From Tolypothrix sp. NIES-4075 (GTDB taxonomy: Bacteria; Cyanobacteriota; Cyanobacteriia; Cyanobacteriales; Nostocaceae), in assembly GCF_002218085.1 (NCBI RefSeq), contig NZ_BDUC01000004.1, positions 527,852-591,851 of the forward strand: 64,000 nucleotides of DNA, in the 5' to 3' direction. Below, piece by piece: positions 8,345 through 17,606 of this stretch. Under the pieces are notes generated by a model that ran no database searches, was not told the DNA's origin, and saw only the letters and a program-made list of their open reading frames with translations. Position 1 is the stretch's first letter. Each line of letters opens with the position of its first letter. The translations under genes were made by a program, and so were the position numbers.

Positions 8345-9616
8345 ATGCCTCAACAGGTAGTGATAAAAAAAGCTGTATGGACAAATGACTTGCTCTACCC
8401 AGCAACGATGTGGCTAACAAGCCGAATGTTGATTTGGATAGCGATGTTGCTGGTTGCACCTTTATTGGCAGTACCACCAGGAGGAAATGCAGCGACATTT
8501 GGCTGGGGGGTATTTGATGCTTGGGATAGTCTACATTACCGAGCGATCGCTACTTCTGGTTATGAATACGCTGATGACGGTAAGGGACATAATCTTGCCT
8601 TTTTCCCGCTGTTTCCGTTGATCCTTCGCTTCCTGATGGCGATTAATTTGCCTTTTGAAATCGCAGGCACACTGGTAAACAACCTAGCATTTTTGGCAGC
8701 ACTTTACTGCTTGTATTTTTGGGTAAAAGAGCATTACGGGAAAGATTCTGCACGGTGGTCTACTGCTGTCTTAGCTTGGTGTCCGTTGTCGATGTTTGCA
8801 GCGGTGATTTATACCGAAGGGTTATATTTATTGCTGTCTACAGCAGCTTTGCGAGCCTTTGACAAACAGCAATATGGCTGGACAGCTTTTTGGGGTGCAA
8901 TGGCGACAGCAACACGTCCAACGGGGATCGCGTTGATACCCGCGTTAGCGATCGCCTCTTTTAAACAACGCAAACCACCGATTGCTTATGTCGCGTCTTT
9001 TGCGACTGCGATCGGCTTAGTTTCATTCAGCTTGTATTGTGCTATTAAATTTGGCGATCCTTTAGCGTTTATCCAAGCACAACGAGGATGGCGACCTTCT
9101 TTAGGCTTTGATTGGCTGGGTTGGTGGAAAATGCTGATGCAAATTACAGTTGGTACAACCAATTGGAAATATGGCGCAATTAAAGATCCATTACATCCGT
9201 TGTTATTTGCGATCATAGTAGCTTTGGGATATTTATTGTGGCGCTTTCGGCAAAAATTAGGTTCTGCAAAAGTAGATTATGGTTTTGCGGCTTTATTCTT
9301 ATTGCTGTGGCTATTAGCAGGCGATCCGTTGATTAATACAATCTCTGTCTTGGGTGGTATTTACTTGTTGTGGCACTTACGCACTCATCTGACATTAGTT
9401 ACAACTATTTATGGCTTCTGCGGGTTGAGCCTAATTTTCGCTTCTGGGGGAACTTGGTCACTAAGTCGTTTGGTCTACGGGATTGTGTCGTTAAGTGTAG
9501 CCCTCGGCATGTTATTATCTCGCCATCCTCGTTGGGGATATTTAACACTCTTCTTCTTCGCCATCTTACTCGTTAGTTTGAGTATTAGATTTGCTCAAGA
9601 ACTGTGGGTAGGTTAA
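8345..9616 (+). CDS. PIG-V-like mannosyltransferase family membrane protein (copy 1)
   Basis: This encodes 423 residues with about ten to twelve hydrophobic segments. It carries the landmarks of the bacterial PIG-V (GPI mannosyltransferase 2)-like family: AWDSLHYRAIATSGY near residues 60-75, where the Asp is the likely catalytic base, TRPTGIALIPA near residue 190 and KFGDPLAF near residue 235. Family members are predicted to move a sugar from a polyprenyl-phosphate donor on the outer face of the membrane; the true substrate here is not known. It is the first gene of a same-strand glycosyltransferase run. A close paralogue lies at 14843-16153 and a degenerate one at 16269-16494. Confidence 0.85.
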   Translation: MPQQVVIKKAVWTNDLLYPATMWLTSRMLIWIAMLLVAPLLAVPPGGNAATFGWGVFDAWDSLHYRAIATSGYEYADDGKGHNLAFFPLFPLILRFLMAINLPFEIAGTLVNNLAFLAALYCLYFWVKEHYGKDSARWSTAVLAWCPLSMFAAVIYTEGLYLLLSTAALRAFDKQQYGWTAFWGAMATATRPTGIALIPALAIASFKQRKPPIAYVASFATAIGLVSFSLYCAIKFGDPLAFIQAQRGWRPSLGFDWLGWWKMLMQITVGTTNWKYGAIKDPLHPLLFAIIVALGYLLWRFRQKLGSAKVDYGFAALFLLLWLLAGDPLINTISVLGGIYLLWHLRTHLTLVTTIYGFCGLSLIFASGGTWSLSRLVYGIVSLSVALGMLLSRHPRWGYLTLFFFAILLVSLSIRFAQELWVG

Positions 9617-9669
9617 AGCCAAGTGATGAGAAGATAAAAATAAATTAACAATGATTTTTACATTTTAGG

Positions 9670-11073
9670 GTGAAAAAACCAGCTTTACAACTTGGCGTTG
9701 TCACTTGGGCGATCGCCATCAGTGCCTTAATATTATTTACGTGTAGCAGCATCCGACATTTGCTGTTTCAGTCGGGAGCCTTTGATTTAGGAATTTACGA
9801 TCAGGTAGTTTACTTAATCAGCCAAGGACAAGCGCCTATTTCCTCAATTCTCGACTTTCATCACATGGGCAACCATGCAGCTTGGGCAGTTTATCTACTA
9901 GCTTTACTTTACAAGATTTATCCTAGCGTCTACTGGTTGTTAGCGGTGCAAGCAATAGCTTTATCTTTGGGTGCTTTGCCTACCTATTATCTGGCTTTGC
10001 AAGCAGAATTGAACGAAACCCAAGCAGCTACAATGGCAGCAGTTTATCTGCTCTACCCGCTAATTTTTAATGTCAATCTTTATGAATTTCATCCAGAAGT
10101 GATGGCAATTCCCGTTTTTTTGGGAGCAATTTTAGCAGCACGATTGAATAAAAAAAGTTGGTTTTGTTTAGGCGTTGTCTTTATTTTGGGCTGTAAAGCT
10201 GCGTTATCTCTGACAGTAGCAGCAATGGGCTTCTGGTTACTAATATTTGAAAAAAAACGTTTTTACGGTATATTCGCACTCATCACTGGAATTAGTTGGT
10301 TTTTGATTGCAAGTCAAGTGATTATTCCCTTCTTTAGCAATCATGAAGCCGCAGCCGTTGGGCGTTACACTTATTTAGGCAACTCAGTTTTAGAAATTGC
10401 CATAAATTTATTTTTGAAGCCAGGATTAATATTAGGAAGAATTTTTTCTTTAGAAACTCTGGAATATTTAGCATTGTTAGTTGCACCAGTTATTTGGGGA
10501 CTTACACCCCGGCATCTAACTCCTTTAGTAAGTGCTATTCCCGTATTAGTGATAAATAGTCTTTCTGAATTACATGTGCAACGAGACTTAACACAGCAGT
10601 ATTCACTACCAGTGCTGCCTTTTTTGTTATTATCTGTAATTTCCAGTTTAGCCGCTGGTAAAGGATGGCTGCGTTCGAGACGAGCAATTATTTTGTGGAC
10701 GTTAGTAGCTTTTCTCGCGCTGGCAAAGTATGGTAATTTTTGGTCTATGTATTTCCGGGAATTAGATACTTGGCAAGCAACCCAAGAAGCGATCGCTCAA
10801 GTTGAAACCAAAGGTGCTGTATTAACCACTCATAGCATAGCCTCTCATTTAACTCATCGACCGCAATTAGAATACATTGACGACCAAACACCGTTACCCA
10901 CTGATTTATCGCAGTTTGACTACGTATTACTTAATCTACGTCATCCAGGAGGAGCTAATAATGCAGATTTTGCGATCAAATTAGTCAATCAGCTCAAAGA
11001 TAATCAATTGTTTGAACTCAGCTACCAGCATAATGATGTTTATTTATTCCAGAAAAAGTCTATAGATAACTGA
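9670..11073 (+). CDS. DUF2079 family membrane protein
   Basis: This encodes 467 residues and is polytopic, with about ten to twelve hydrophobic segments. The N-terminal part contains FDLGIYDQVVYLIS and DFHHMGNHAAW, the Asp/His-bearing loops that characterise DUF2079 proteins as I know them. These proteins resemble GT-C glycosyltransferases of the outer membrane face, with the reaction unknown. The C-terminal 100 residues are soluble, with a nucleotide-fold-like strand pattern. The start is GTG at 9670. It follows copy 1 of the PIG-V-like gene by 53 bp and precedes the GT39 gene by 48 bp, so co-transcription is likely. Confidence 0.85.
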   Translation: MKKPALQLGVVTWAIAISALILFTCSSIRHLLFQSGAFDLGIYDQVVYLISQGQAPISSILDFHHMGNHAAWAVYLLALLYKIYPSVYWLLAVQAIALSLGALPTYYLALQAELNETQAATMAAVYLLYPLIFNVNLYEFHPEVMAIPVFLGAILAARLNKKSWFCLGVVFILGCKAALSLTVAAMGFWLLIFEKKRFYGIFALITGISWFLIASQVIIPFFSNHEAAAVGRYTYLGNSVLEIAINLFLKPGLILGRIFSLETLEYLALLVAPVIWGLTPRHLTPLVSAIPVLVINSLSELHVQRDLTQQYSLPVLPFLLLSVISSLAAGKGWLRSRRAIILWTLVAFLALAKYGNFWSMYFRELDTWQATQEAIAQVETKGAVLTTHSIASHLTHRPQLEYIDDQTPLPTDLSQFDYVLLNLRHPGGANNADFAIKLVNQLKDNQLFELSYQHNDVYLFQKKSIDN

Positions 11074-11121
11074 TAGTTTACGCAGGGCAATATCTGACGA
11101 TTAATTTCGCCCACTTAGCTT

Positions 11122-12609
11122 ATGTCCAGACTGAAACATATTTTTTTTAACCTGCTCATTATATCTCTTTATGTTGGCTTTGTAGTTGCTATCAGGTTCA
11201 AGCCAATCACCCAATCATTGGAATTAGACTACGACGAAGGACTAAATTTAATTAAAGCTCTTCTCTACTCCCAAGGGTTTTCTCTTTACACCCAAATTTG
11301 GAATGACCAACCACCACTTTTTACCGTTATTTTATCGCAATGGTTTAATTTATTCGGTCAGTCCATCTTTGCTGCCCGCTTTCTGATTATACTTTTTTCT
11401 GCACTATTAATTTGGTGCTTTTATCAAATTATCAATAGTGAACTCGGAAAAATACCAGCTTTTGTTGCCACACTTATATTATTCACTTCTGGGCTATTTA
11501 TTCGCCTTAGTATTTCCGTGATGATTGGTATTCCCTCGCTATCACTGGCAATGCTTTCAATTTATTTTTTAAATCTTTATAAAAAGCATTCTCGTCAGCC
11601 TTTTTTGATTTTATCTGGAGGTTTCTTAGCGTTATCTTTGCAAACAAAATTATTTACAGTATTTCTGATTCCTTTAATGGTTTTTTATTTAGTATTTCCA
11701 AATTTAACGAATTTCTCTAAAAAGCAACTAAAAACTATTATTCAAACTTTTATTTGGTGGCTTGGTAGCCTAGGAGTTGTTTTTTTATTAATTGGCTTGT
11801 GGTTTCAGCAATTTACTCATTTAGACCAGATATTTGAATCTCATTTTCACCAACCGATTGAAACAAAATTAGTAAACTTTAATAATTTTGAATCTCTCAA
11901 ACAGATGATAAGTCAAGATTATGAATATCTCTTTCTAGCATTTATTGGTATCCTAACAATTATTGTCAAAAAACAACGAAATGGTCTTTTCCCTTTAGCT
12001 TGGCTAGTAACTGCAACACTAATTTTACTAAAACATAAACCAATTTGGTATCATCATTACCTTTTGCTGACTATTCCTATCTCTTGGTTAGCTGCTTATG
12101 CTGTTGCTTCAGTTCGTGATTTCTGCAAAAATTGGCATTTTCATTTCTTATCATTAAGAATAAAAGATTTCATATTTCTGATACTAAGTGCAACTTTCAT
12201 TTTCTTGATGATTACAACTCCAGCCAATCCGAAAGGTAGACCTTCGACAAATGTAGAAGTTATACAACTTTTATTCAAACACAAAAATTTAACTCATTGG
12301 GTATTTACAGACCGTCCAATTTATGCTTTTTATGCTAGGTTGCGCGTCCCTCCAGAAATGGCAGTAATATCATATAAACGACTTAACTCAGGAGATTTAA
12401 CATCTAAACAATTGCTGACTATCTTACAAAATTATTGTCCTGAACAAATAATTCTTGGAAGGTGGATTTCTCAAATAAAGAGTGATAGTGACTTTATGGC
12501 TTATGTTAATGAAAATTATTCAAAAAGCTACACAGACGAAAAAAATACGGTCGAACATTATCTCTTAAATAAAGTTGACAAATGTACACCCAAGCATAGT
12601 TTAGAGTGA
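11122..12609 (+). CDS. Glycosyltransferase family 39 (ArnT/PMT-like) membrane protein
   Basis: This encodes 495 residues with about ten hydrophobic segments. The first loop after the N-terminal helix contains ELDYDEGLNLIKALLYSQGF and then NDQPPLFTVILSQWFNLFG, the acidic DYDEG and QPP motifs typical of GT39/PMT_2 enzymes such as ArnT. These use polyprenyl-phosphate sugars and transfer them on the outer face of the membrane. The C-terminal 120 residues form a soluble domain. It lies 17 bp upstream of the methyltransferase gene, in a clear operon arrangement. The acceptor (lipid, protein or polysaccharide) cannot be read from the sequence. Base composition is more AT-rich than the genes around it. 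Confidence 0.85.
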   Translation: MSRLKHIFFNLLIISLYVGFVVAIRFKPITQSLELDYDEGLNLIKALLYSQGFSLYTQIWNDQPPLFTVILSQWFNLFGQSIFAARFLIILFSALLIWCFYQIINSELGKIPAFVATLILFTSGLFIRLSISVMIGIPSLSLAMLSIYFLNLYKKHSRQPFLILSGGFLALSLQTKLFTVFLIPLMVFYLVFPNLTNFSKKQLKTIIQTFIWWLGSLGVVFLLIGLWFQQFTHLDQIFESHFHQPIETKLVNFNNFESLKQMISQDYEYLFLAFIGILTIIVKKQRNGLFPLAWLVTATLILLKHKPIWYHHYLLLTIPISWLAAYAVASVRDFCKNWHFHFLSLRIKDFIFLILSATFIFLMITTPANPKGRPSTNVEVIQLLFKHKNLTHWVFTDRPIYAFYARLRVPPEMAVISYKRLNSGDLTSKQLLTILQNYCPEQIILGRWISQIKSDSDFMAYVNENYSKSYTDEKNTVEHYLLNKVDKCTPKHSLE

Positions 12610-12626
12610 ATAATAAATAACACTTT

Positions 12627-13367
12627 ATGGACAAAGACTTTTACTTACAGTATGCATCCGTTGAAGATAAACATTGGTGGTTTGTCGGTCGGCGGATGAT
12701 TATAGAACAAGCGATTCGTAAACTAAGTTTACCAAAAAATGCCCAAATTCTCGAAGTTGGTTGTGGTACGGGTGGTAATCTGAGAATGCTAAAGAGTCAC
12801 GGTCAAGTTTCAGCGATGGAGTTGAATGAAACCGCTTGTAAAATTGCCAATGAGCGGCAAGTAATTCCGGTGAAATTGGGTGGCTTGCCTGATAAAATTC
12901 CTTTTAGCAATGAGTATGACATAATTCTCATACTCGATGTTTTGGAACATCTTGATGATGACTTGACAGCACTTTTAGCATTGCATAGAAAATTAAAGCC
13001 TGGAGGTTCATTGTTAATTACGGTTCCTGCTTACCAGTTTTTGTGGAGCCAACACGATGAAATTAACCATCATAAACGTCGTTATGTGTTAAAAAAATTA
13101 CAACAGGTTACGATCAAGGCTGGCTATACTGTGCATTACAGCAGTTATTTTAACTTTTTTTTGTTTCCTATCGTTGCAGGCGTGCGTTACTTGCGTTCAT
13201 GTTTAAAACTTGAAAGTAATTCTCTTGACAATAGCGATTTGAATTTGCCACCGAAACATATCAATAAGTTTTTAAGTTTATTATTTGCAAGCGAACGTCA
13301 CTTAATGAATCGATTGAGCCTTCCTTTTGGCGTATCTATTTTGCTTGTAGCACATAAAAATAAATAA
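12627..13367 (+). CDS. Class I SAM-dependent methyltransferase
   Basis: This encodes 246 residues with a Rossmann-type fold. Motif I is ILEVGCGTGGNL (about residues 41-52), the acidic end of strand 2 is in SAMELNETA, and motif IV lies in IILILDVLEHLDDD. The N-terminal part, DKHWWFVGRRMIIE, is the signature often seen in sugar/lipid-linked methyltransferases of glycan clusters. It probably methylates a sugar or a lipid-linked intermediate made by the neighbouring enzymes; this is inferred from context. It is 17 bp after the GT39 gene and 5 bp before the GT2 gene, which argues for translational coupling. Confidence 0.88.
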   Translation: MDKDFYLQYASVEDKHWWFVGRRMIIEQAIRKLSLPKNAQILEVGCGTGGNLRMLKSHGQVSAMELNETACKIANERQVIPVKLGGLPDKIPFSNEYDIILILDVLEHLDDDLTALLALHRKLKPGGSLLITVPAYQFLWSQHDEINHHKRRYVLKKLQQVTIKAGYTVHYSSYFNFFLFPIVAGVRYLRSCLKLESNSLDNSDLNLPPKHINKFLSLLFASERHLMNRLSLPFGVSILLVAHKNK

Positions 13368-13372
13368 AATTC

Positions 13373-14395
13373 ATGAAGGTTATGATTTGCAGTCAAACAC
13401 ACATAAGAACAGTGAATAAACCAATCTACTCTATAGTTATACCGATTTATAACGAAGAAGAAAACATCACCGAAATGTATCGTCGTCTGAGTAATTTAAT
13501 CGAGCAATTAGACGGTGAGGCTGAGTTAATTTTAATTGACGATGGAAGTCGCGATCGCTCTTTAAGCATGATTCGCGAACTTCACCATTGCGATCGTCGT
13601 GTGCGTTACCTCAGTTTTGCACGCAACTTTGGTCATCAAATCGCTGTAACTGCGGGTTTGAACTTCGTTCAAGGCAAAATCGTCATCGTTATGGATGCCG
13701 ATTTGCAAGACCCTCCAGAGCTAATTTTACCCATGATAGAAAAATGGCAACAAGGCTATCAAGTAGTTTATGCCCAGCGTCTCTCTCGCAAAAAAGAAAG
13801 TTGGCTCAAACGCTTGACAGCTTATGCCTTCTATCGCATACTCAGGATTTTAGCTGATGTAGATATACCACCCGATACAGGTGATTTTTGCTTGATGGAT
13901 CGGCAAGTGGTAGATATTCTCAATGCAATGCCCGAACGCAACCGCTATATTCGCGGTTTAAGAGCGTGGGTAGGTTTTCGCCAAACATCTGTACATTTTG
14001 AACGAGATCCTCGCTTTGCTGGCAAAGAAAAGTATACCTTCGGTAAGTCTTGGGCATTAGCAGTGAATGGGATAGTTTCCCTGTCAAAAGTGCCTTTAAG
14101 ACTAGCCACTTATTTAGGAATGCTCTCAGCGGGTATAGCCTTATTAATGATAGTCTTAGTGCTGTACTGGCGCTTATTCGATCCAGCTTCTCCATTAATT
14201 GGCTTCACATTAATTACAATTGGTCTATTTTTTTTGGGTTCTGTCCAATTATTCTGTATTGGCATTTTAGGCGAATACATTGGTCGTATTTATGAAGAAG
14301 TCAAAGGTCGTCCTGTTTATACCGTCAAGGAAATTGGCGATGTAAATCATATAACAACACCCGCGTCTAAGCCATCTCGTCATTCATCAATTTAA
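13373..14395 (+). CDS. GT2 polyprenyl-phosphate sugar transferase (GtrB/DPM-like)
   Basis: This encodes 340 residues. A GT-A domain begins YSIVIPIYNEEENI (about residue 20), with LIDDGSRDRS, FARNFGHQIAVTAGL and the DXD-containing MDADLQDPPE, then the FAGKEKYTFGKSW stretch. Two C-terminal transmembrane helices follow (about residues 225-300). This is the layout of GtrB, DpmA and similar enzymes that place a sugar from a nucleotide donor on polyprenyl phosphate at the inner face. It would supply the donor used by the GT39, DUF2079 and PIG-V-like proteins around it. ATG 13373 is taken; GTG 13412 would also keep the whole domain. Confidence 0.9.
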   Translation: MKVMICSQTHIRTVNKPIYSIVIPIYNEEENITEMYRRLSNLIEQLDGEAELILIDDGSRDRSLSMIRELHHCDRRVRYLSFARNFGHQIAVTAGLNFVQGKIVIVMDADLQDPPELILPMIEKWQQGYQVVYAQRLSRKKESWLKRLTAYAFYRILRILADVDIPPDTGDFCLMDRQVVDILNAMPERNRYIRGLRAWVGFRQTSVHFERDPRFAGKEKYTFGKSWALAVNGIVSLSKVPLRLATYLGMLSAGIALLMIVLVLYWRLFDPASPLIGFTLITIGLFFLGSVQLFCIGILGEYIGRIYEEVKGRPVYTVKEIGDVNHITTPASKPSRHSSI

Positions 14396-14444
14396 TTACA
14401 AGCAACATATATAAAAACACTACAATAATTTCCAGGTAAGTTTT

Positions 14445-14813
14445 GTGACTTTACAAGAATTTTTTTTACTGTTGATGTCTGTTCTTGCCAGTGTAACAGG
14501 ACAGTTTTTTTTAAAATTAGGCGCACTGAAGTTAGACAGAGTTAATTTAGGTAATGCTGTTAATTTAGTTTTCGGCATTATTACAACACCGGAACTTTTA
14601 ACCGGACTAGCTTTCTACGGTCTAGGTGCTGTTGCTTACATCCTTTTGTTAACTAGAGTCAGCTTAAGTGTTGCCGGTCCTTCTGCATCGTTGGTTTATG
14701 TTTTTTCAGTCTTGCTGGGTTACTTCATCTTTAAAGAATCAATTCCCTCGATCCGTTTAATAGGCTTAAGCTTAATTGTAGGTGGAGTTATATTAGTTGT
14801 CTGGCAAAAATAA
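14445..14813 (+). CDS. EamA/SMR-like four-helix membrane transporter
   Basis: This encodes 122 residues with four hydrophobic segments and little else, the size and layout of small multidrug resistance and ArnE/ArnF-type half transporters. TGQFFLKLGALKL in the first third and FSVLLGYFIFKESIPSIRLIGLSLIVGG at the end match the EamA pattern. Placed between a polyprenyl-phosphate sugar synthase and glycosyltransferases of the outer face, it is a good candidate for the flippase of the lipid-linked sugar (inference from context and from ArnE/F). The start is GTG at 14445. Confidence 0.8.
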   Translation: MTLQEFFLLLMSVLASVTGQFFLKLGALKLDRVNLGNAVNLVFGIITTPELLTGLAFYGLGAVAYILLLTRVSLSVAGPSASLVYVFSVLLGYFIFKESIPSIRLIGLSLIVGGVILVVWQK

Positions 14814-14842
14814 ATCAAATTATAAAGGTGAAAAATAAATAA

Positions 14843-16153
14843 ATGACAAATTTATTTAATAAAAATCTCACCAAGCTCACAGCATATACAAACAAAAATA
14901 TTTTTTTTGTAGTAGTGATGTGGCTATTGAGCCGATTTGTCATAGCCGTTGCTATGTTGTTAATTGCCCCTTTATTTCCCGCTCCCGCAAATGGTATAGC
15001 TGCTACATTTAGCTGGGATGTCTTCACTGCATGGGATAGTGTTTGGTATCAGCAAATTGCAACTAATGGATATCAACCTTCCGATAATGGAGCATTATAT
15101 TCTACTGCTTTTTTTCCGTTATTTCCCTTAATTATCCGACTTGTTATGAATCTTGGCTTGCCTTTTGCAATGGCAGGCACATTGATAAATAATTTGGCAT
15201 TTTTAGCTGCTTTGATAATCCTCTATTCTTGGGTAAACGAAAGTTATGGTAAAAGTGCGGCACGGTGGACAACTGCTGTTTTAGCATGGTGTCCTTATTC
15301 GCTTTACGGAACTGTAGTTTATACAGAAGGACTGTTTTTATTGTGCAGCATATCTGCTTTGCGAGCTTTTGATAAAAGACAATATATTTGGACAGTTTTT
15401 TGGGGTGGATTAGCAACAGCAACACGAGTAACTGGAATAACACTCATACCTGCCTTTTTGTTTGTCTGCTGGAAAGAACGCAGAGGTTTAAAAGCCTATG
15501 TTGCTAGTTTAGCAGTCGGTAGCGGTTTGCTTCTTTACAATTTGTATTGCCAAATTAAATTTGGCGACGCTTTAGCATTTCTTCATGCACAAAAAGGATG
15601 GCGTTCTTCGGTGGGGTTTGACTGGCAAGGTTGGCGGAAAATGTTGATGCAAATCGTTATCGGTGCAACTAATGCAAATGGTTATATTCAAGATCCATTG
15701 CATCCTTTACTATTCACAATTATTATCGGTAGCAGTTATTTTTTATGGCGTTTTCGCGGCAAGTTCGGTGCTACCAAGGTGCGCTATGGATTTTATTTCC
15801 TATGGATTTTGCTCTGGTTATTAACACGCAATTCCTTACCTAACGATCCATTTACAAGTGAACCATTAATTAAAATATTAATTATTTTCGGTGGTGTCTA
15901 TTTACTTTGGTTTTCTAGAAATAAAATTCCTCTGGTTGCTGTTATATATGGTTTTTTATCGTATGCGTTAATACTTAATACCGGACTTACCGCTTCTGTT
16001 GAGCGTTACGCTTATGGTATTGTGTCGCTGTCGTATGCATTTGGGCTATTGCTTGCTCGTTATCCGCGTTGGGGATATGCAATTATGGGATTTTTTGCCA
16101 TTATTTTAGCCACCTTTGCTGTACGATTTTCTCAAGAACTTTGGTTAGCTTAA
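14843..16153 (+). CDS. PIG-V-like mannosyltransferase family membrane protein (copy 2)
   Basis: This encodes 436 residues and is a clear paralogue of the protein at 8345-9616, co-linear over nearly the full length: AWDSVWYQQIATNGY, NLAFLAALIILYSWV, TRVTGITLIPAF, KFGDALAFLHAQKGWRSS and the C-terminal RYPRWGYA part all have counterparts. The Asp of the AWDS motif is kept, so activity is plausible. It is somewhat longer, with an insertion around residues 335-350. It follows the EamA-like gene by 29 bp. The divergence from copy 1 suggests separate acceptors or successive sugar additions rather than a fresh duplication. Confidence 0.85.
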   Translation: MTNLFNKNLTKLTAYTNKNIFFVVVMWLLSRFVIAVAMLLIAPLFPAPANGIAATFSWDVFTAWDSVWYQQIATNGYQPSDNGALYSTAFFPLFPLIIRLVMNLGLPFAMAGTLINNLAFLAALIILYSWVNESYGKSAARWTTAVLAWCPYSLYGTVVYTEGLFLLCSISALRAFDKRQYIWTVFWGGLATATRVTGITLIPAFLFVCWKERRGLKAYVASLAVGSGLLLYNLYCQIKFGDALAFLHAQKGWRSSVGFDWQGWRKMLMQIVIGATNANGYIQDPLHPLLFTIIIGSSYFLWRFRGKFGATKVRYGFYFLWILLWLLTRNSLPNDPFTSEPLIKILIIFGGVYLLWFSRNKIPLVAVIYGFLSYALILNTGLTASVERYAYGIVSLSYAFGLLLARYPRWGYAIMGFFAIILATFAVRFSQELWLA

Positions 16154-16156
16154 ATT

Positions 16157-16204
16157 GTAGTAAGCACTTCAATGCTTAAGATAAGCACTCTCCGTGCTTA
16201 CTAC
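16157..16204. repeat. GTAGTAAGC palindromic repeat, copy A
   Basis: A 48-bp element with ends GTAGTAAGC and GCTTACTAC and inner CACTTCAATGCTTAAG. It begins one base after the stop codon of PIG-V-like copy 2 and could act as its mRNA end hairpin. One of five copies in this window (also 46169, 48499, 50194 and 60122). Confidence 0.85.
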
Positions 16205-16268
16205 GAGAAAAAATCATATTATATAAATTTTAGGTATATATTTGTTATGGCGCTGACGTCGGGAACTT

Positions 16269-16494
16269 AGTTTAATTACTGTTGTCTATGGTTTTTGTGG
16301 CATCGGTATGTTACTGCCATCGGGAGGTACAATTTCTCTAAATCGTCTGTCTTACGGTATTGTATCGAGACGCGATCGCATGTGGGGTGCTGCTTGCTCG
16401 TCATCCTTTTACCGGACGTGCAGTTATGGGTTTCTTTGCCATTCTACTTGCTAGCTTCGCTGTTTGATTTGCCCAAGATCGGTGGGTAGCGTAG
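16269..16494 (+). pseudogene. Remnant of a third PIG-V-like mannosyltransferase gene
   Basis: Only the last 75 or so codons remain. The first part reads LITVVYGFCGIGMLLPSGG and then TISLNRLSYGIVS, matching copy 1 (TTIYGFCGLSLIFASGG, SRLVYGIVS). A frame change then occurs at GAGACGCGATCGCATG, and the match resumes in another frame as GVLLARHPFTGRAVMGFFA. A TGA replaces the Arg codon in the copy 1 motif SIRFAQELW. It ends in FAQDRWVA and a stop, as in the intact copies. The frameshift, the nonsense codon and the missing first 80 percent make this a decayed gene. Confidence 0.85.
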
Positions 16495-17606
16495 AAAGTG
16501 TTTTTGGTCTGCTTTGTATCCTCATCTGAAGCGCTATAGTCACTACAACACAAATTGACAATCATGTGATATTACTAATTATTTAACTTGGGCATTTAGT
16601 ATATAAAAATACAGCCTTATTCAACTATTTTCAGTGTGGCTCGTCTTTAATATTACTTTTTAATTGCAAATTAAATGCTTCAATGAGACTATAATACAAA
16701 GTATTTTAAATGGTTTAAGCAATGAAAAATTATTTTAATTCAGTAATTATACTATATTCAATGATATAGAATTGTAATATCACTGAGGTAGTAACTGTAA
16801 TCAACTAATAATTAAAAGTGGCAGACAAAAAGACAGTATTTTAGTCTACATTAATACTTAATAGCCAAAGTATCATAATTGAAAATGAAGGAGTGATTTT
16901 AATCAGGATGGTTAGTAAATTACTTTCATTGTATGCACGTTGACGAACTAGCACGTCGGGGCAAAAATAAAGCTACCCTACCATTTAAAATTGTTTAAAT
17001 GCTTTCTATACGAGCATTTCGAGTTTTGAAAGAGGGAATTATAAGGGTATTAGTGCATCTTGCTTCATATAAACTATATTAAGTTTATTTACATTTAAGT
17101 AATTAACAAACGGTAAAAGATACATTGAGTAAATTAAAAATTTAACTATGTTTTAAAAAGGAAGGAATAACATTTAGCAGTATAATATTTTTTGTCAAAT
17201 ATCAATGATAAAGGATAAAGCATGAAAACAATAAATTGGCACTATTCTCCAATCAACTTTGTTCGCCTAGGTCTGGTGACAAAATAAGGAGAAATCATCT
17301 CTGAAGTCTTAACTTCATTTTTTTTCTGACACTTAAAATTCATATTAAAGAATAACAAATATATTTAGGCGAATGATTTGTTATTCATATAGCTATTATT
17401 AGCTACTATCGTCTCAAGCCGGATAATCTAAGCTGAAATTAAACTTGTGCAATTAAGTTGCTCAATTTTTATTATATTTCTGTTAATCAGTTGTTAATTC
17501 TTCAGGATTACCAGAAAAAAAGTTGGTATCTAATAATTACAAAAAATGTGCTATAACGTACCCTCAGAACCGAGACTGATGGTTCGACCCTTGAAGGAGC
17601 TATGAC
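16495..17606. other. AT-rich spacer before the deacetylase gene, no gene seen
   Basis: About 1.1 kb, very AT-rich, without a credible ORF. A short inverted repeat GAACC/GGTTC lies at about 17567-17585, just ahead of the ribosome-binding site of the deacetylase gene. GCACGT and CACGTCG occur near 16935-16957. The region may be the eroded remainder of the third glycosyltransferase copy plus a promoter, but I could not show either. Confidence 0.4.

Noticed and set aside
17567..17590. T-loop-like GGTTCGACCC before the deacetylase gene
   Set aside because: No acceptor stem, anticodon arm or D-arm can be drawn; it is only a short hairpin GAACC/GGTTC.
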